Positions 43,925 through 53,568 of a stretch of DNA of 64,000 nt are shown piece after piece. Position 1 is the first letter of the stretch, and each line of letters opens with the position of its first letter. The notes beneath the pieces were generated by a model. The model did no database searches. It worked only from the letters and a program-made list of their open reading frames with translations, and had not been told where the DNA came from. Location: assembly GCA_018667335.1 (NCBI GenBank), contig JABIVD010000052.1, forward strand, positions 1-64,000, written 5' to 3'. Position numbers and translations under genes: made by a program. The stretch comes from Rhodospirillaceae bacterium. GTDB taxonomy: Bacteria > Pseudomonadota > Alphaproteobacteria > UBA6615.

Positions 43925-45970
43925 CTATCGCAGGGCGGCCTCGATATTGCCCCCATCCACTGTCAACACAGCGGCTGTCGTCTTTTCCGCCAGCGCCAGA
44001 TCTACGAACGCCCGCGCAACATCTGCTGCCAGAACTTCACGGCCGAGAAGGTTCCCTGCCAAATACGCATCTTCCGTCACGCCACGTGCGGTTGAACGGG
44101 CCCGAACCATATCGTCGGTCAAAAGCCCGCTGCGGATCCGGTCGGCATTGACGGCGTTGGACCGTATGCCATCGACGCCGTGGTCGAGCGCATACTGACG
44201 CGACAGGAACAGCGTGGCGGCCTTCGGCAAACCGTAGGGTCCGAAGTCTTTGCCCGGGTTGACGGCCTGTTTTGAAGTGTTGAACAGCAACACGCCACCC
44301 GTCCCCTGCGCGCTCATGACCCCAACCACCGCCTGGGCGACACGCTGATGGGCGAAGAAATTAAGTTCAAAACTGTCACGCAGGGTCTTCTCGTCCACAT
44401 CGCCGATCTTGCCCTGCCAAGCGGCACCGGCATTCGAGACGAGAATATCGACACCGCCAAAACGTTCACAAACCACGGCAAAGGCCCGATCCACATCCCG
44501 GTCCAGCGTCACATCGCAGGCAATGGCAACTCCGCCCAGTTCCTCGGCGAGCGGCGCGATGGCACCCACATCGATGTCCAGCAGCGCCACCTCGGCACCC
44601 GCAGCGGCAAAGGCCCGCGCCGTGGCCTGACCGATAGCACCGCCTGCCCCGGTGATCGCAACGATCTGACGAGACAACGGTTTTTCCGCGGCCGAACCCA
44701 GTTTGGCCTGCTCAAGCGACCAGTGCTCGATGTCGAATGTGTCAGCTTCAGAGATCGACCGGAACCGGCCGATCGCCTCGGCGTCGGTGATCACCGTGAT
44801 GTTGTTCTCATAGACGTCGGCCGCCACATCGGCGGCCTTCGCGCTCACGCCGGCGGCAAAGAACCCCAGCCCCGGCACCAGAAGCACACGCGGCGCGGGA
44901 TCCAGCGGCGTTCTCGGGTCTGCCGGGTCGTTCTGGCGTTCGAAATAGCCGCGATAGGCCGTCTCGTAACGTGTGATGGCCCGCGCAGCACCCCGGAAAA
45001 ACCCGCCGAGATCATCACGCACTGGTGTCGGCAGGATGACCGGTTTGGGCTTGATCCGGATCGCATGATCGGGCGTCACCGTCCCCTGCTGGCTGTAGCG
45101 CTTCGCGGCCGGGTCGGAGACAAACCGACGAATCGCCGGACTGGTTCGGAACGTCATGACAAACCGCTTCGGTGCGTCGCCACCCGACGGCACCAGCATC
45201 CCGCGAAGCCGCGGCGCAATGTCGGCCACCTTCGGCGGGCGTGAACTTGCCGTCGGCGACACAAAGACCGGATTACGCCGGCCGGTCCGCAAGCGGCGCT
45301 CGGCCAGGCTCACCAGATCGATCATCCGGCCATAGGCTTCTTCCGCGTTGTCGCCGAAGGTGAAAATGCCGTGCTTGAGTAGAATCAGGCCTTCGACGTC
45401 CGGATGTTTCGCATGCACTTGCGCGCACGCCTTGGCGAGCGCGAAACCCGGCATGATGTAGGGGACCAGTGCGGCGCGATCGCCATACAGATCGCGGCAA
45501 ATCTTCGCGCCGTCCGGCTGATCGGTCAGGGCCAGCACTGCGGTCGAATGGGTGTGATCGACGAATTTGTGGGGCAGGAACGCATGTAGCAGCGTCTCGA
45601 CCGATGGGTTGGGGGCTTTCGAGTCCAGAAGATTACGCCGCTGGACGTTGACCATCTCTTCGTCGCTGAGGCTATCGAGTGCGCTCAGCTCACCCAGGGG
45701 ATCGAGACGCACCGCCGGCAGACCCGCCGGCTCGATGTCTCCCATATCCCAACCACTGCCCTTCACGCACAGGACGTCGATGGTCTCGCCGGTGATGTCT
45801 ATCGCGGTCGTTTTGACCGATGTATTGCCACCACCATGAAGGACCAGGCGCGGATCAGCGCCGAGCAGGCGCGTTGTATAGACTCGCCGGGCGACATCAG
45901 CATTCGCGCCCTGCGCGCGATAACGGCGGACAAAGGCGCGTGCGTCGCGATCCGACCAGAGATTCTTCAT
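43925..45970 (-). CDS. bifunctional class II aldolase/short-chain dehydrogenase (RhaD-like)
   Basis: This is a 681-residue fusion. Residues 1-420 form a class II aldolase domain with VLHGGGNTSVKT and metal ligands in KFVDHTHSTAVLAL plus LILLKHGIFTFGD. Residues 430-681 form an SDR domain with NAD site VAITGAGGAIGQATARAF, DILVSNAGAAW and the catalytic YGLPK. Similar proteins split rhamnulose 1-phosphate and oxidise the lactaldehyde formed. No other rhamnose genes are nearby, so the sugar is unproven. The start ATG 45970 has GGAG upstream; the alpha/beta hydrolase gene is 26 bp before it. Confidence 0.88.
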   Translation of the reverse strand: MKNLWSDRDARAFVRRYRAQGANADVARRVYTTRLLGADPRLVLHGGGNTSVKTTAIDITGETIDVLCVKGSGWDMGDIEPAGLPAVRLDPLGELSALDSLSDEEMVNVQRRNLLDSKAPNPSVETLLHAFLPHKFVDHTHSTAVLALTDQPDGAKICRDLYGDRAALVPYIMPGFALAKACAQVHAKHPDVEGLILLKHGIFTFGDNAEEAYGRMIDLVSLAERRLRTGRRNPVFVSPTASSRPPKVADIAPRLRGMLVPSGGDAPKRFVMTFRTSPAIRRFVSDPAAKRYSQQGTVTPDHAIRIKPKPVILPTPVRDDLGGFFRGAARAITRYETAYRGYFERQNDPADPRTPLDPAPRVLLVPGLGFFAAGVSAKAADVAADVYENNITVITDAEAIGRFRSISEADTFDIEHWSLEQAKLGSAAEKPLSRQIVAITGAGGAIGQATARAFAAAGAEVALLDIDVGAIAPLAEELGGVAIACDVTLDRDVDRAFAVVCERFGGVDILVSNAGAAWQGKIGDVDEKTLRDSFELNFFAHQRVAQAVVGVMSAQGTGGVLLFNTSKQAVNPGKDFGPYGLPKAATLFLSRQYALDHGVDGIRSNAVNADRIRSGLLTDDMVRARSTARGVTEDAYLAGNLLGREVLAADVARAFVDLALAEKTTAAVLTVDGGNIEAALR

Positions 45971-45996
45971 CGTGATACTCCGTCGAGGCTCCGCGC

Positions 45997-46902
45997 CTAC
46001 AGATACGTGCTGAACCACTCCAGCGCTTCGGCCTTCTGGATCGCATGCTTGTCTGCGTCGCAGAATTGATAGGATTCATAGTGCTGCGCTTCGGGCAGCA
46101 TCACCAGTTTCTTGGGTTCACCCAGTGCCGCATAGCAGGAAAGCTGTTCCTGGGGCGGCACGAGATTGTCGTTCTCGGCATAAATCATGAGCACCGGCCG
46201 CGGCGAAATCCTGTGCGCCACCCATTCCGGTTTGTAGCGCATATTCGCCGCCGCGCTCTCCAGATCATATTCGGGATTGTAGCGCGCACTCTTGGAGTGG
46301 AACTGATCGAGAACCATCTGCGTGTGCGGGTCGGTCAGCATGATCTCCGGCAGAGGGATCGAAGTCGTCTCCCCGGTTAGCACGCGCTTGCGCTCGGCCT
46401 CTTCAACCCGCGCCTTGAAATCCTGCCACTCATGCGGGCGCCGGACCGATTCCATCCAGCGTTCGCCATCCGAGACCATGACCGCCGACACGACGACCTT
46501 CACGCGCTCGTCGAATGCTGCACACCAGATCGCATGTGCGCCGCCGTAGCTCGATCCGTAATAACCGATGCGCTCCGGGTCCACGCCATCGATCGTCTGC
46601 AGATAGGTGACCCCGTCATAGACGCTCTGGGCCTGTTCGAGGGGTCGATGGCGGCCGCGCTCGCCCTCGCTGACGCCGAAGCCCGGATAGTCATGGGACA
46701 ACACGAAGTAGCCCGATTCCCAGAGCCACTGGGGCACGTCCATGCCGTAGACGTCCTTCATTCCCGAATAGCCGTGGAGCACGCAGATCGCCGGGCGGGC
46801 TGGATCGCCAGGCTTCCAGTCCTTGGGCCGGTACAGATAGGCGGCGATCTTTTTGCCGTCCGAATAGAATTCAACCTCGTCCCAGACCTTCTCGTAATCC
46901 AT
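45997..46902 (-). CDS. alpha/beta hydrolase (dienelactone-hydrolase/acetylxylan-esterase-like)
   Basis: The 301-residue hydrolase has an oxyanion strand AICVLHGYSGMKDVYG and nucleophile elbow GYYGSSYGGAHA (Ser). The acid is near LMIYAENDNLVPP and the His in PEAQHYESYQF. It has an insertion between strands that probably forms a lid. The substrate is not recognisable. It belongs to a minus-strand run of four genes, with the aldolase/SDR downstream and two haloalkane-dehalogenase-like genes upstream. Confidence 0.82.
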   Translation of the reverse strand: MDYEKVWDEVEFYSDGKKIAAYLYRPKDWKPGDPARPAICVLHGYSGMKDVYGMDVPQWLWESGYFVLSHDYPGFGVSEGERGRHRPLEQAQSVYDGVTYLQTIDGVDPERIGYYGSSYGGAHAIWCAAFDERVKVVVSAVMVSDGERWMESVRRPHEWQDFKARVEEAERKRVLTGETTSIPLPEIMLTDPHTQMVLDQFHSKSARYNPEYDLESAAANMRYKPEWVAHRISPRPVLMIYAENDNLVPPQEQLSCYAALGEPKKLVMLPEAQHYESYQFCDADKHAIQKAEALEWFSTYL

Positions 46903-46939
46903 CTGCCCGTTCCCTTCGATTTACTCGACGAAAATTCGA

Positions 46940-47827
46940 CTACAGCGCATCGTACCAGTCGACAAGCGCCTTACCGATATCGTGGGGCGAGTCTTCCTGG
47001 GGATGATGCAGGCCGCGAACCACCACCTCGGTGTGGTTGGTCCATGACCGCAAAATCTCGAGATCATCCTCGAAGACGATCTGCCCTGGTTCGACATTGA
47101 TAAATAGTTTGGGGATGCCGTTGGTTTGCATCCACGTCGACAGTTCGCCCGTCAGACGGGCCACGTCAGCCGGTTCACCTGCAATGGGAATCTGACGCGG
47201 CCAGGTCAGGGTGGCCCGGCGATTCTCCCCCACTTCCTTATAGGGTCGGCGAATTTCCGTCATGGTCTCTTCGTCGACATCGCGGATCACGCCGGCGGTG
47301 AAGACCTTCTCAACGAAGAAATTCTCCTCGAGCACCAGCTGCTCACCCTCGGGCGAACGCAAACGTCGCAGCATGTCGCCCACCGCATTGGGATAATCGT
47401 CATAGCTGTCATGAACGCTGACGAGCGTCTCGCAATAGGCGAGGCCCTTGATGGCGGCTGCATGGCGCATCGCCCAAGTTATGCCCAGGGGGCCGCCCCA
47501 GTCATGCATGACGAACGTCACATTGTCGGTGACGCCGAGTGCCGCGAGTGTGCCGTCGATGTAGGTCTGATGTTCGGCCAATGTGTAGGTGCCCGGCCCC
47601 GAGTTGGGCAGCCGCGCGGAATCACCCTGGCCGATATTGTCGATGGCGATCATCCGGCCCTTGCCCTGCATATGGGGCATGATGTTGCGCCACATATAGG
47701 ATGACGTGGCGTTGCCGTGCAGGAAGACGATGGGATCGCCCGCGCCATGCTCCGCATAGGCCATCGCCTGTCCGTTCACCTCGACGGAGGATTTTTCGTA
47801 GGGCATGCGGGGGCTGATTTCGTTCAT
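46940..47827 (-). CDS. haloalkane dehalogenase-like alpha/beta hydrolase, paralogue A
   Basis: The 295-residue protein has the subfamily-II dehalogenase pattern. The halide-binding Asn is in FLHGNATSSYMWRNI, the nucleophile Asp with adjacent Trp in VMHDWGGPLG, a Glu in LAYCETLV at the catalytic-acid position, and the base in GLHHPQEDSP. Such enzymes convert haloalkanes to alcohols plus halide. It is a close paralogue of the next upstream gene, 22 bp away, with identical blocks such as HGNA-SSYMWRNIMPH and AIDNIGQGDS. ATG 47827 has AGGA upstream. Confidence 0.87.
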   Translation of the reverse strand: MNEISPRMPYEKSSVEVNGQAMAYAEHGAGDPIVFLHGNATSSYMWRNIMPHMQGKGRMIAIDNIGQGDSARLPNSGPGTYTLAEHQTYIDGTLAALGVTDNVTFVMHDWGGPLGITWAMRHAAAIKGLAYCETLVSVHDSYDDYPNAVGDMLRRLRSPEGEQLVLEENFFVEKVFTAGVIRDVDEETMTEIRRPYKEVGENRRATLTWPRQIPIAGEPADVARLTGELSTWMQTNGIPKLFINVEPGQIVFEDDLEILRSWTNHTEVVVRGLHHPQEDSPHDIGKALVDWYDAL

Positions 47828-47849
47828 CTCTGCGTCCTTGTTGGCGTAA

Positions 47850-48737
47850 TCAAATTCCAGAATACCATTTGGCGAGACCCATGCCGATCTCGTCGGGTGA
47901 ATCTTCCTGGGGATGGTGCAGACCCCTGACCTTGATCCGCGACTGATTGGTCCAGCTGTCGATGATAGCGAGATCGCGATCGACGATGATCTGGCCGGGA
48001 TCGGCCTCGATGAACAATTTCGGGCAATCAATCGTCCCCACCCAGGCGGACAGGCGCTCGGACAGTTCCGCGACGAACGCAGGCTTTCCACCAATTGGAA
48101 TTTGGCGAACCCAGGACAATGTGGGGCGCCGCGCCTCGCCCGGTGCCTCATAGGGGCGACGGATTTCGGCCATGGTCTCGGCGTCGACCTCACGGATCAC
48201 ACCGCCCGTGAAGACATTCTCGACGAAAAAATTGTCTTCGAGCACGAGGGCCTCGCCATCCGGGCCCTGTGCGCGCTTCACCCGCTCTCCGTGCCCGTCG
48301 GCATAGGAGTCATAGCTCGCATGGTTGGCGACGACGATCTCGCAATGGGCGAGGCCCTTGATCGCGTCCGGGTGCCGCTCGGCCCAGGAGAGGCCCAGCG
48401 TGCCGCCCCAGTCATGCATCACCAGGGTGACGTTCTCTTCGATGCCAAGCGCGGCAAAAGCGCCGTCGATATAGGATTGGTGCTCCGGAATCATGTAGCT
48501 GTCCGGCCCGCTGTCCGGCAGCTTGTCGGAATCCCCCTGCCCGATATTGTCGATCGCAATCAGACGGCCCAGCCCCTCGAGATGGGGCATGATGTTGCGC
48601 CACATATAGGACGAGTTCGCATTGCCGTGCATGAAGACGATCGGATCACCTGATCCTTCGTCCACATAGGCCATGCGCCGGCCATTCACCTCGATGAACT
48701 TCTTCTGGTATCGCATTTGCGAGCTGATTTCGGACAT
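47850..48737 (-). CDS. haloalkane dehalogenase-like alpha/beta hydrolase, paralogue B
   Basis: The 295-residue protein, equal in length to paralogue A, keeps all the same catalytic positions: HGNANSSYMWRN, VMHDWGGTLGL, LAHCEIVV and GLHHPQEDSP. The cap region differs (NHASYDSYADGHGERVKRAQ against a shorter similar stretch in A), which would alter substrate entry. GAGG precedes ATG 48737. Its promoter region faces the VOC gene at 48883. Confidence 0.87.
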   Translation of the reverse strand: MSEISSQMRYQKKFIEVNGRRMAYVDEGSGDPIVFMHGNANSSYMWRNIMPHLEGLGRLIAIDNIGQGDSDKLPDSGPDSYMIPEHQSYIDGAFAALGIEENVTLVMHDWGGTLGLSWAERHPDAIKGLAHCEIVVANHASYDSYADGHGERVKRAQGPDGEALVLEDNFFVENVFTGGVIREVDAETMAEIRRPYEAPGEARRPTLSWVRQIPIGGKPAFVAELSERLSAWVGTIDCPKLFIEADPGQIIVDRDLAIIDSWTNQSRIKVRGLHHPQEDSPDEIGMGLAKWYSGI

Positions 48738-48882
48738 TTTTCCTCGATCCGTGATGTGATCTCCCGACAATATGGGCGGCGGGTACGTTAGGTCCATGCG
48801 CGGCTGCCATGCGTGTATTTGGACGCTAAAGCGCCGCGCGATCGTGCTAGCTTGCCGCGCCCGTAGCCCAGCCAGATTCATC

Positions 48883-49296
48883 ATGACCGAACATATCCAT
48901 CACACCCATCTGTTCTGCTCCAATATCGACGACACCATCGCCTGGTGGTGCGACATGCTCGGTGCCGAGGTCGCTTTCGACGGCGATTTCGGTGGTGCGC
49001 GAAACGTGTTCATCCGGCTCGGTTCCGGTCGCATCCATCTCTATGAGCAAACACCCCGCGACACGGGCAAGGGCGCGGTCCATCACATCGGCATCCGCAC
49101 CGACGACCTGGTGGCGCTCGAGGCCCGGCTGCGCGCCAACGGCGTCGCGTTTCGTAGTGATATCCGCGATTTCGGTGCCTGGAAATACATCATGTGCCCG
49201 GCCCCCGACGGCGTGTTGCTGGAGCTGTTTCAGGCCGATCCCGACAAGCTGGACGGCGACGCCGCAAAATACTTCAGTGACTGGCTCGGCGACTGA
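48883..49296 (+). CDS. VOC-family protein (glyoxalase/dioxygenase fold)
   Basis: The 137-residue protein reads HIHHTHLFCSNIDDTIAWWC at the start. It has RIHLYEQTPR, AVHHIGIRTDDL and a final GVLLELFQAD. His and Glu sit at the metal positions of VOC enzymes, so it could be an active lyase or isomerase. The substrate is unknown. It is 8 bp upstream of the MFS exporter and probably cotranscribed; that pairing recalls detoxification units. Confidence 0.83.
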   Translation: MTEHIHHTHLFCSNIDDTIAWWCDMLGAEVAFDGDFGGARNVFIRLGSGRIHLYEQTPRDTGKGAVHHIGIRTDDLVALEARLRANGVAFRSDIRDFGAWKYIMCPAPDGVLLELFQADPDKLDGDAAKYFSDWLGD

Positions 49297-49304
49297 TCAC
49301 GCGC

Positions 49305-50504
49305 ATGTCGATCTCCCCACCTGACGGCCGCATTCCACCGATCTTCTTCCTCGGTTTTCTCGCGGCGATAGGGCCACTGGCCCTGAGTATCCATGTCCAG
49401 TCGATCCCGGCCATCTCGACTGCGTTCGGCACGCCCTACGCCCAGGCCCAGCTGACCGTTTCGGCGTATCTTCTCAGCTTCGCCACATCGCAGCTGATCG
49501 TCGGGCCCCTGTCCGACCGCTTCGGCCGCAAGCCGGTCCTGTATGGCGGGTTGCTGCTGTTCGGCCTGGCCAGCGCCGGCGCGGCCATGGCCAACAGCAT
49601 CGAGGTGCTGATCGTCGCGCGCGTGCTGCAGGGTGCCGGTGGCTGCGCCACCCTGGTCGTACCCCGCGCAGTGGTCCAGGACACCCATCGCGGGGTCGAG
49701 GCGGCGCGGGTCATGGCGTTTGTCGCGATGCTCCAATCCACCGCACCGTCGATCGCGCCGGTGCTGGGCGGCGGCATCGATGCCCTGCTCGACTGGCGCG
49801 GGATATTCTGGTTCCTCACGATCCTGTCGGCCGTCGCCGCGCTCGGCGCGAGTTTTTGGCTGCGCGAGACCCGGCCGCTCACCGGCGGCCAACCGGACCG
49901 GTGGGGCACAATATTCCTGCGTTACGCGCAGCTGTTTCGCTCGCGCCTGTATATCGGCTACACGATCGCTTTCACCTTCGGCACCTCGGGCTTCTTCGGC
50001 TTCCTCGCGGTCGGCCCCGCCCTGCTGATCGAGACACGCGGGCTCGACCCGATCTGGTTCAGCGTCTGCCTGACCCTGGTCACCACCCAGTTCGTACTCG
50101 GCAACTACACGGCCAGCCGTTTGGTGCGCCGGTTCGGGATCGACCGGGTGCTGATCGCGGGCGTGATCGGTGAAATCGCCGCGGCCCTGATATTGTTCGG
50201 ACTATCCAGCGAGATCGCGATTGCCGCCGTGGTCGGGCCGGTGATGCTCTATTCCTATTTCAACGGTTACATCTTCGCCAACGGGATTGCCGGCGCGACG
50301 GGTATTGATCCGCGTGTCGCAGGCTCCGCCTCGTCGTTCCTGGGGTTCGCCCAACTGGGCACCGGGGCCGTGATTGCGTTCGTCATGAGCCGCCTGCCAC
50401 TCGACACGATCCTGCCCTATGCGATCACGCTGATCGCGCTGAGCGCGTTGGCCGGCGCGGGCATGTGGCTGGTGCGCACCGCCCAGCAACCGCAGAGCCC
50501 GTAA
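49305..50504 (+). CDS. Bcr/CflA-type MFS drug exporter
   Basis: This 399-residue, 12-helix transporter has the DHA1 motifs SQLIVGPLSDRFGRKPVLYG (helix 2-3 loop) and ARVLQGAGGCATLVVPRAVV (motif C-like region), followed by RVMAFVAMLQSTAPSIAPVLGG as in Bcr/CflA proteins. It likely exports a toxic compound or metabolite. A weak hairpin follows before the convergent aceA gene. Confidence 0.9.
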   Translation: MSISPPDGRIPPIFFLGFLAAIGPLALSIHVQSIPAISTAFGTPYAQAQLTVSAYLLSFATSQLIVGPLSDRFGRKPVLYGGLLLFGLASAGAAMANSIEVLIVARVLQGAGGCATLVVPRAVVQDTHRGVEAARVMAFVAMLQSTAPSIAPVLGGGIDALLDWRGIFWFLTILSAVAALGASFWLRETRPLTGGQPDRWGTIFLRYAQLFRSRLYIGYTIAFTFGTSGFFGFLAVGPALLIETRGLDPIWFSVCLTLVTTQFVLGNYTASRLVRRFGIDRVLIAGVIGEIAAALILFGLSSEIAIAAVVGPVMLYSYFNGYIFANGIAGATGIDPRVAGSASSFLGFAQLGTGAVIAFVMSRLPLDTILPYAITLIALSALAGAGMWLVRTAQQPQSP

Positions 50505-50510
50505 ACGAAA

Positions 50511-50541
50511 AGGGCCCGCAACGAAATTCGCTACCGGCCCT
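50511..50541. terminator. weak hairpin between MFS exporter and aceA
   Basis: AGGGCC (50511-50516) pairs with GGCCCT (50536-50541) across a loop of about 19 nt. It sits between convergent genes and may end one or both transcripts. The short stem makes this tentative. Confidence 0.4.
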
Positions 50542-50559
50542 CTCCCAACCCACACCCAA

Positions 50560-51885
50560 TCAGAACTGTTCGGCTTCCGTCGATCCTGCCATCGCGGTGG
50601 TCGATGCCTCGCCGGCCGAAACCGCCGTCGAGACCGCGTCGAAGTAGGACGTGCCCACTTCGCGTTGATGCCGCGTCGCCGAATACCCCTCGGGCTCGGC
50701 CGCAAACTCCTGCTCTTGCAGACGCGAATAGGCCGCCATGCCCTCATCGGCATAGGACCGCGCCAGGCGGAACGTCGCGTAATTCAGGCTGTGGAACCCG
50801 GCCAGCGTCACGAACTGGAACTTGTAGCCCATCGCCGCAATCTCGCGCTGGAACCGGCGCATACCGTCTGCATCCATGTGTTTTGCCCAGTTGAAGGACG
50901 GGGAGCAGTTGTAGGCTAGCATCTGGTCGGGATAGGCGGCCTTGATCGCCTCGGCATAGCGTCGGGCCTCGTCCAGGTTCGGGGTCGCCGTCTCGCACCA
51001 GATCAAATCCGCATAGGGCGCATATGCAAGTCCGCGGGCGATCGCGCAATCGAGCCCACCGGTGATCCGGTAGAATCCCTCGGGGGTGCGCTCACCCGTC
51101 AGGAACGGCCGATCACGCTCGTCGATATCGGTGGTGATCAGCTGCGCGGCATTCGCATCCGTGCGCGCCATGATCAGGGTCGCGACGCCCTGTACATCGG
51201 CCGCCAACCGCGCCGCATTGAGGGTTCGAATGAACGTCGCCGTCGGCACCAGAACCTTGCCGCCGAGATGGCCGCATTTCTTCTCCGACGCGAGCTGGTC
51301 CTCGAAATGCACGCCGGCCGCGCCCGCCTCGATCATCGCCTTCATCAATTCGAACGCGTTCAACGGCCCGCCGAACCCGGCTTCCGCGTCGGCGATGATC
51401 GGCGCGAAGAAATCGAAGTTCGTCGACGCCTCACCGTCGGCATGTTCCATCTCCTGCACCTGGTCGGCGCGCTGGAACGCCTGGTTGATTCGCTTGACCA
51501 CCGCCGGGACGCTGTCCACCGGGTAAAGGCTCTGATCGGGATACATCTGACCCGATGAGTTGGCATCCGCGGCGACCTGCCAGCCGGAGAGATAGATCGC
51601 CTTCAGGCCCGCACGAACATGCTGGACCGCCTGGTTACCGGTATAGGCGCCGAGAGTCGGAACGAATTCTTCGTCCGCAAGCAGGCGCCACAGACGCGCC
51701 GAACCCTTCTCGGCCAGCGTGTGGGCAATCCGAACCGAACCGCCCAACCGGACTACATCGGCCGGGGTGTAGTCGCGGCTGATTCCGTTCCATCGGCCCG
51801 GGGCCCAGTCCGGCGCGGGCCAGTTTTCCGCCTCCTGGGGCGACGTTTCAGGTTGGTTTGGCAGGGGGGAAAGATCGTCAGGCAT
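50560..51885 (-). CDS. aceA: isocitrate lyase
   Basis: The 441-residue enzyme cleaves isocitrate to succinate and glyoxylate for growth on acetate or fatty acids. Signature segments are [32 protein letters not shown], the active-site [25 protein letters not shown] and YNCSPSFNW. The start is ATG 51885; the upstream open frame covers the promoter. It diverges from a RamB-type regulator. Malate synthase is on the other side of that regulator, completing the shunt. Confidence 0.96.
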   Translation of the reverse strand: MPDDLSPLPNQPETSPQEAENWPAPDWAPGRWNGISRDYTPADVVRLGGSVRIAHTLAEKGSARLWRLLADEEFVPTLGAYTGNQAVQHVRAGLKAIYLSGWQVAADANSSGQMYPDQSLYPVDSVPAVVKRINQAFQRADQVQEMEHADGEASTNFDFFAPIIADAEAGFGGPLNAFELMKAMIEAGAAGVHFEDQLASEKKCGHLGGKVLVPTATFIRTLNAARLAADVQGVATLIMARTDANAAQLITTDIDERDRPFLTGERTPEGFYRITGGLDCAIARGLAYAPYADLIWCETATPNLDEARRYAEAIKAAYPDQMLAYNCSPSFNWAKHMDADGMRRFQREIAAMGYKFQFVTLAGFHSLNYATFRLARSYADEGMAAYSRLQEQEFAAEPEGYSATRHQREVGTSYFDAVSTAVSAGEASTTAMAGSTEAEQF

Positions 51886-51955
51886 TGTTTTCTCCGTTGT
51901 TTGTGCGGACCGCCACGATGCTGGCATCCAATCATGTGAAGAATTGACAACGCAG

Positions 51956-52039
51956 TTGCAAAACGCAATAAACACATGAATATCAACTAGATAACGTGTA
52001 AATTTTTGTAAATTTTTACTTCATATCTGAAAATGAAGT
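51956..52039. promoter_or_regulatory. aceA / regulator divergent control region
   Basis: Three distinct repeats sit in the 173-bp AT-rich gap. They are TTGC-AAAAC-GCAA (51956-51968), two abutting exact copies of TGTAAATTTT (51997-52006 and 52007-52016), and ACTTCAT (52018-52024) / ATGAAGT (52033-52039), a 7-bp inverted repeat just before the regulator start. RamB of Corynebacterium binds TTTGCAAA-like sites, which the first element resembles. These are likely binding sites for the adjacent regulator. Confidence 0.55.
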
Positions 52040-52058
52040 CAACGCCGGGCACCGAAAC

Positions 52059-53507
52059 ATGACCAGCATCGATCATTCACAGTCCGACAAACCGCAGATG
52101 GGTGGACGTGTTCGCAGGCTCCGCCGCCAGCAGGGTCTGAGTCAGGCCAGGTTGGCCACGGAACTGGGAATTTCCGCCAGCTATCTCAATCTGATCGAAC
52201 ACAATCGACGCAACGTGACCGTGCCGCTGCTGATCAAGCTCGCGGAACGGTTCGAGCTGGAACTAAGCGACATCGCAGACGGCGACGAGGGGCGGCTCAA
52301 TGCCGACCTGATGGAGGCCTTCGGTGACGAGCTGTTCGGGGACCTGGACCTGACCAACGCGGATGTCCGGGACCTGGTGACATCCAACGGCCCCGTCGCC
52401 CGGGCTATTCTCGCGCTTTATGACCGATACCGGAACATGCGTGACGACGCCGAAGTCGTCGGAGACCAACCGCGCCATGATGCCACCGAGACGCCCGTCA
52501 GCGACCGGCTGCCCAGCGAGCAGGTTTCCGACTTCCTGCAGGCCCGCGCGAATCATTTTCCGGAACTCGAGGAAGCCGCCGAGCGGGTAAACCACGATTC
52601 CGCCCTGTCCGGGGAAGACACGCTGCAGGCGATGACGACATTTCTGTCCAACACCTTCGGCGTCCGTGTGGTCGACCTGCCTGACGACGACTCAAGGGCC
52701 GTGCGCCGCTATGATCCGGACACTCGCATCCTTGGTCTTTCGACCATGCTGCGCGCCGACAGTCGGAACTTTCAGGCGGCACATCAAATCGGCCTGCTCG
52801 CCGCCGAACGAGATATTCACGCGCTCGTCGATGAAGGCGACTTTACCGGCGAAGACGCGCGAACTCTGGCCCGGATCGCTTTGGCCAATTATTTCGCGGG
52901 CGCTGTGCTGATGCCCTATGACGCGTTTCACAAGGCGGCCCGGACCCATCGCTATGATGTGGAATTACTCCAACACCGTTTCGGGGTGAGCTTCGAGCAG
53001 GCCTGCCATCGACTGACCACTCTGCAGCGACCGCGTAAGCGCGGCGTGCCCTTTCACCTGCTCCGGGCCGATATCGCGGGCAATATCTCCAAGCGATTCT
53101 CGCTCTCGGGTATCCATATCCCCCGACATGGCGGGGCCTGCCCACGCTGGAACGTCTACACAGCGTTCCTCCAGCCCGGCACCATCAATGTGCAAATATC
53201 CCAAATGCCCGACGGCAAGTCGTTCTTCTGCATCGCCCGCACGGTGCACAAGGCCAATGGCGGTTACGGCCAGCCCCGCAGTTACCTGTCGATCGGACTG
53301 GGCTGCGAGATGAGTGACGCCGCCGCTCTGGTCTATGCGGACGGGATCAATCTCGAACGCCCGGAACATATCGTACCGATCGGCGTGTCCTGCCGCACCT
53401 GTCCACGGATGGATTGCGGCCAGCGCGCCTTCCCGCCCGTCGCCCATGCCCTGGAAACCGACGAGAAAGCCCGCGGCGTTTCGGCTTATTCATCAGCCAA
53501 CGCCTGA
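52059..53507 (+). CDS. RamB/short-chain fatty acyl regulator (XRE HTH + ImmA/IrrE-like)
   Basis: The 482-residue protein has an N-terminal helix-turn-helix (RRLRRQQGLSQARLATELGI, ISASYLNLIEHNRR) and a long middle region. An IrrE/ImmA-type domain covers about residues 230-320 (AAHQIGLLAAERDIHALV, ALANYFAGAVLMPYDAF), but the HExxH zinc motif is replaced by AAHQIGLL. The C-terminal DUF2083-like domain has cysteines in SCRTCPRMDCGQRAF. This layout is that of RamB and related regulators of acetate/propionate metabolism. Its position between aceA and glcB supports control of the glyoxylate shunt. Confidence 0.9.
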   Translation: MTSIDHSQSDKPQMGGRVRRLRRQQGLSQARLATELGISASYLNLIEHNRRNVTVPLLIKLAERFELELSDIADGDEGRLNADLMEAFGDELFGDLDLTNADVRDLVTSNGPVARAILALYDRYRNMRDDAEVVGDQPRHDATETPVSDRLPSEQVSDFLQARANHFPELEEAAERVNHDSALSGEDTLQAMTTFLSNTFGVRVVDLPDDDSRAVRRYDPDTRILGLSTMLRADSRNFQAAHQIGLLAAERDIHALVDEGDFTGEDARTLARIALANYFAGAVLMPYDAFHKAARTHRYDVELLQHRFGVSFEQACHRLTTLQRPRKRGVPFHLLRADIAGNISKRFSLSGIHIPRHGGACPRWNVYTAFLQPGTINVQISQMPDGKSFFCIARTVHKANGGYGQPRSYLSIGLGCEMSDAAALVYADGINLERPEHIVPIGVSCRTCPRMDCGQRAFPPVAHALETDEKARGVSAYSSANA

Positions 53508-53515
53508 CCACAGAA

Positions 53516-53542
53516 AAAGGGCGGGTTAGAAGCCCGCCCTTT
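53516..53542. terminator. bidirectional terminator between regulator and glcB
   Basis: A perfect 10-bp stem AAAGGGCGGG (53516-53525) / CCCGCCCTTT (53533-53542) with a 7-nt loop. A-rich and T-rich flanks allow termination of both convergent genes. Confidence 0.88.
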
Positions 53543-53568
53543 CCATTCGTTTTTCTGAAGTTCGAAGG

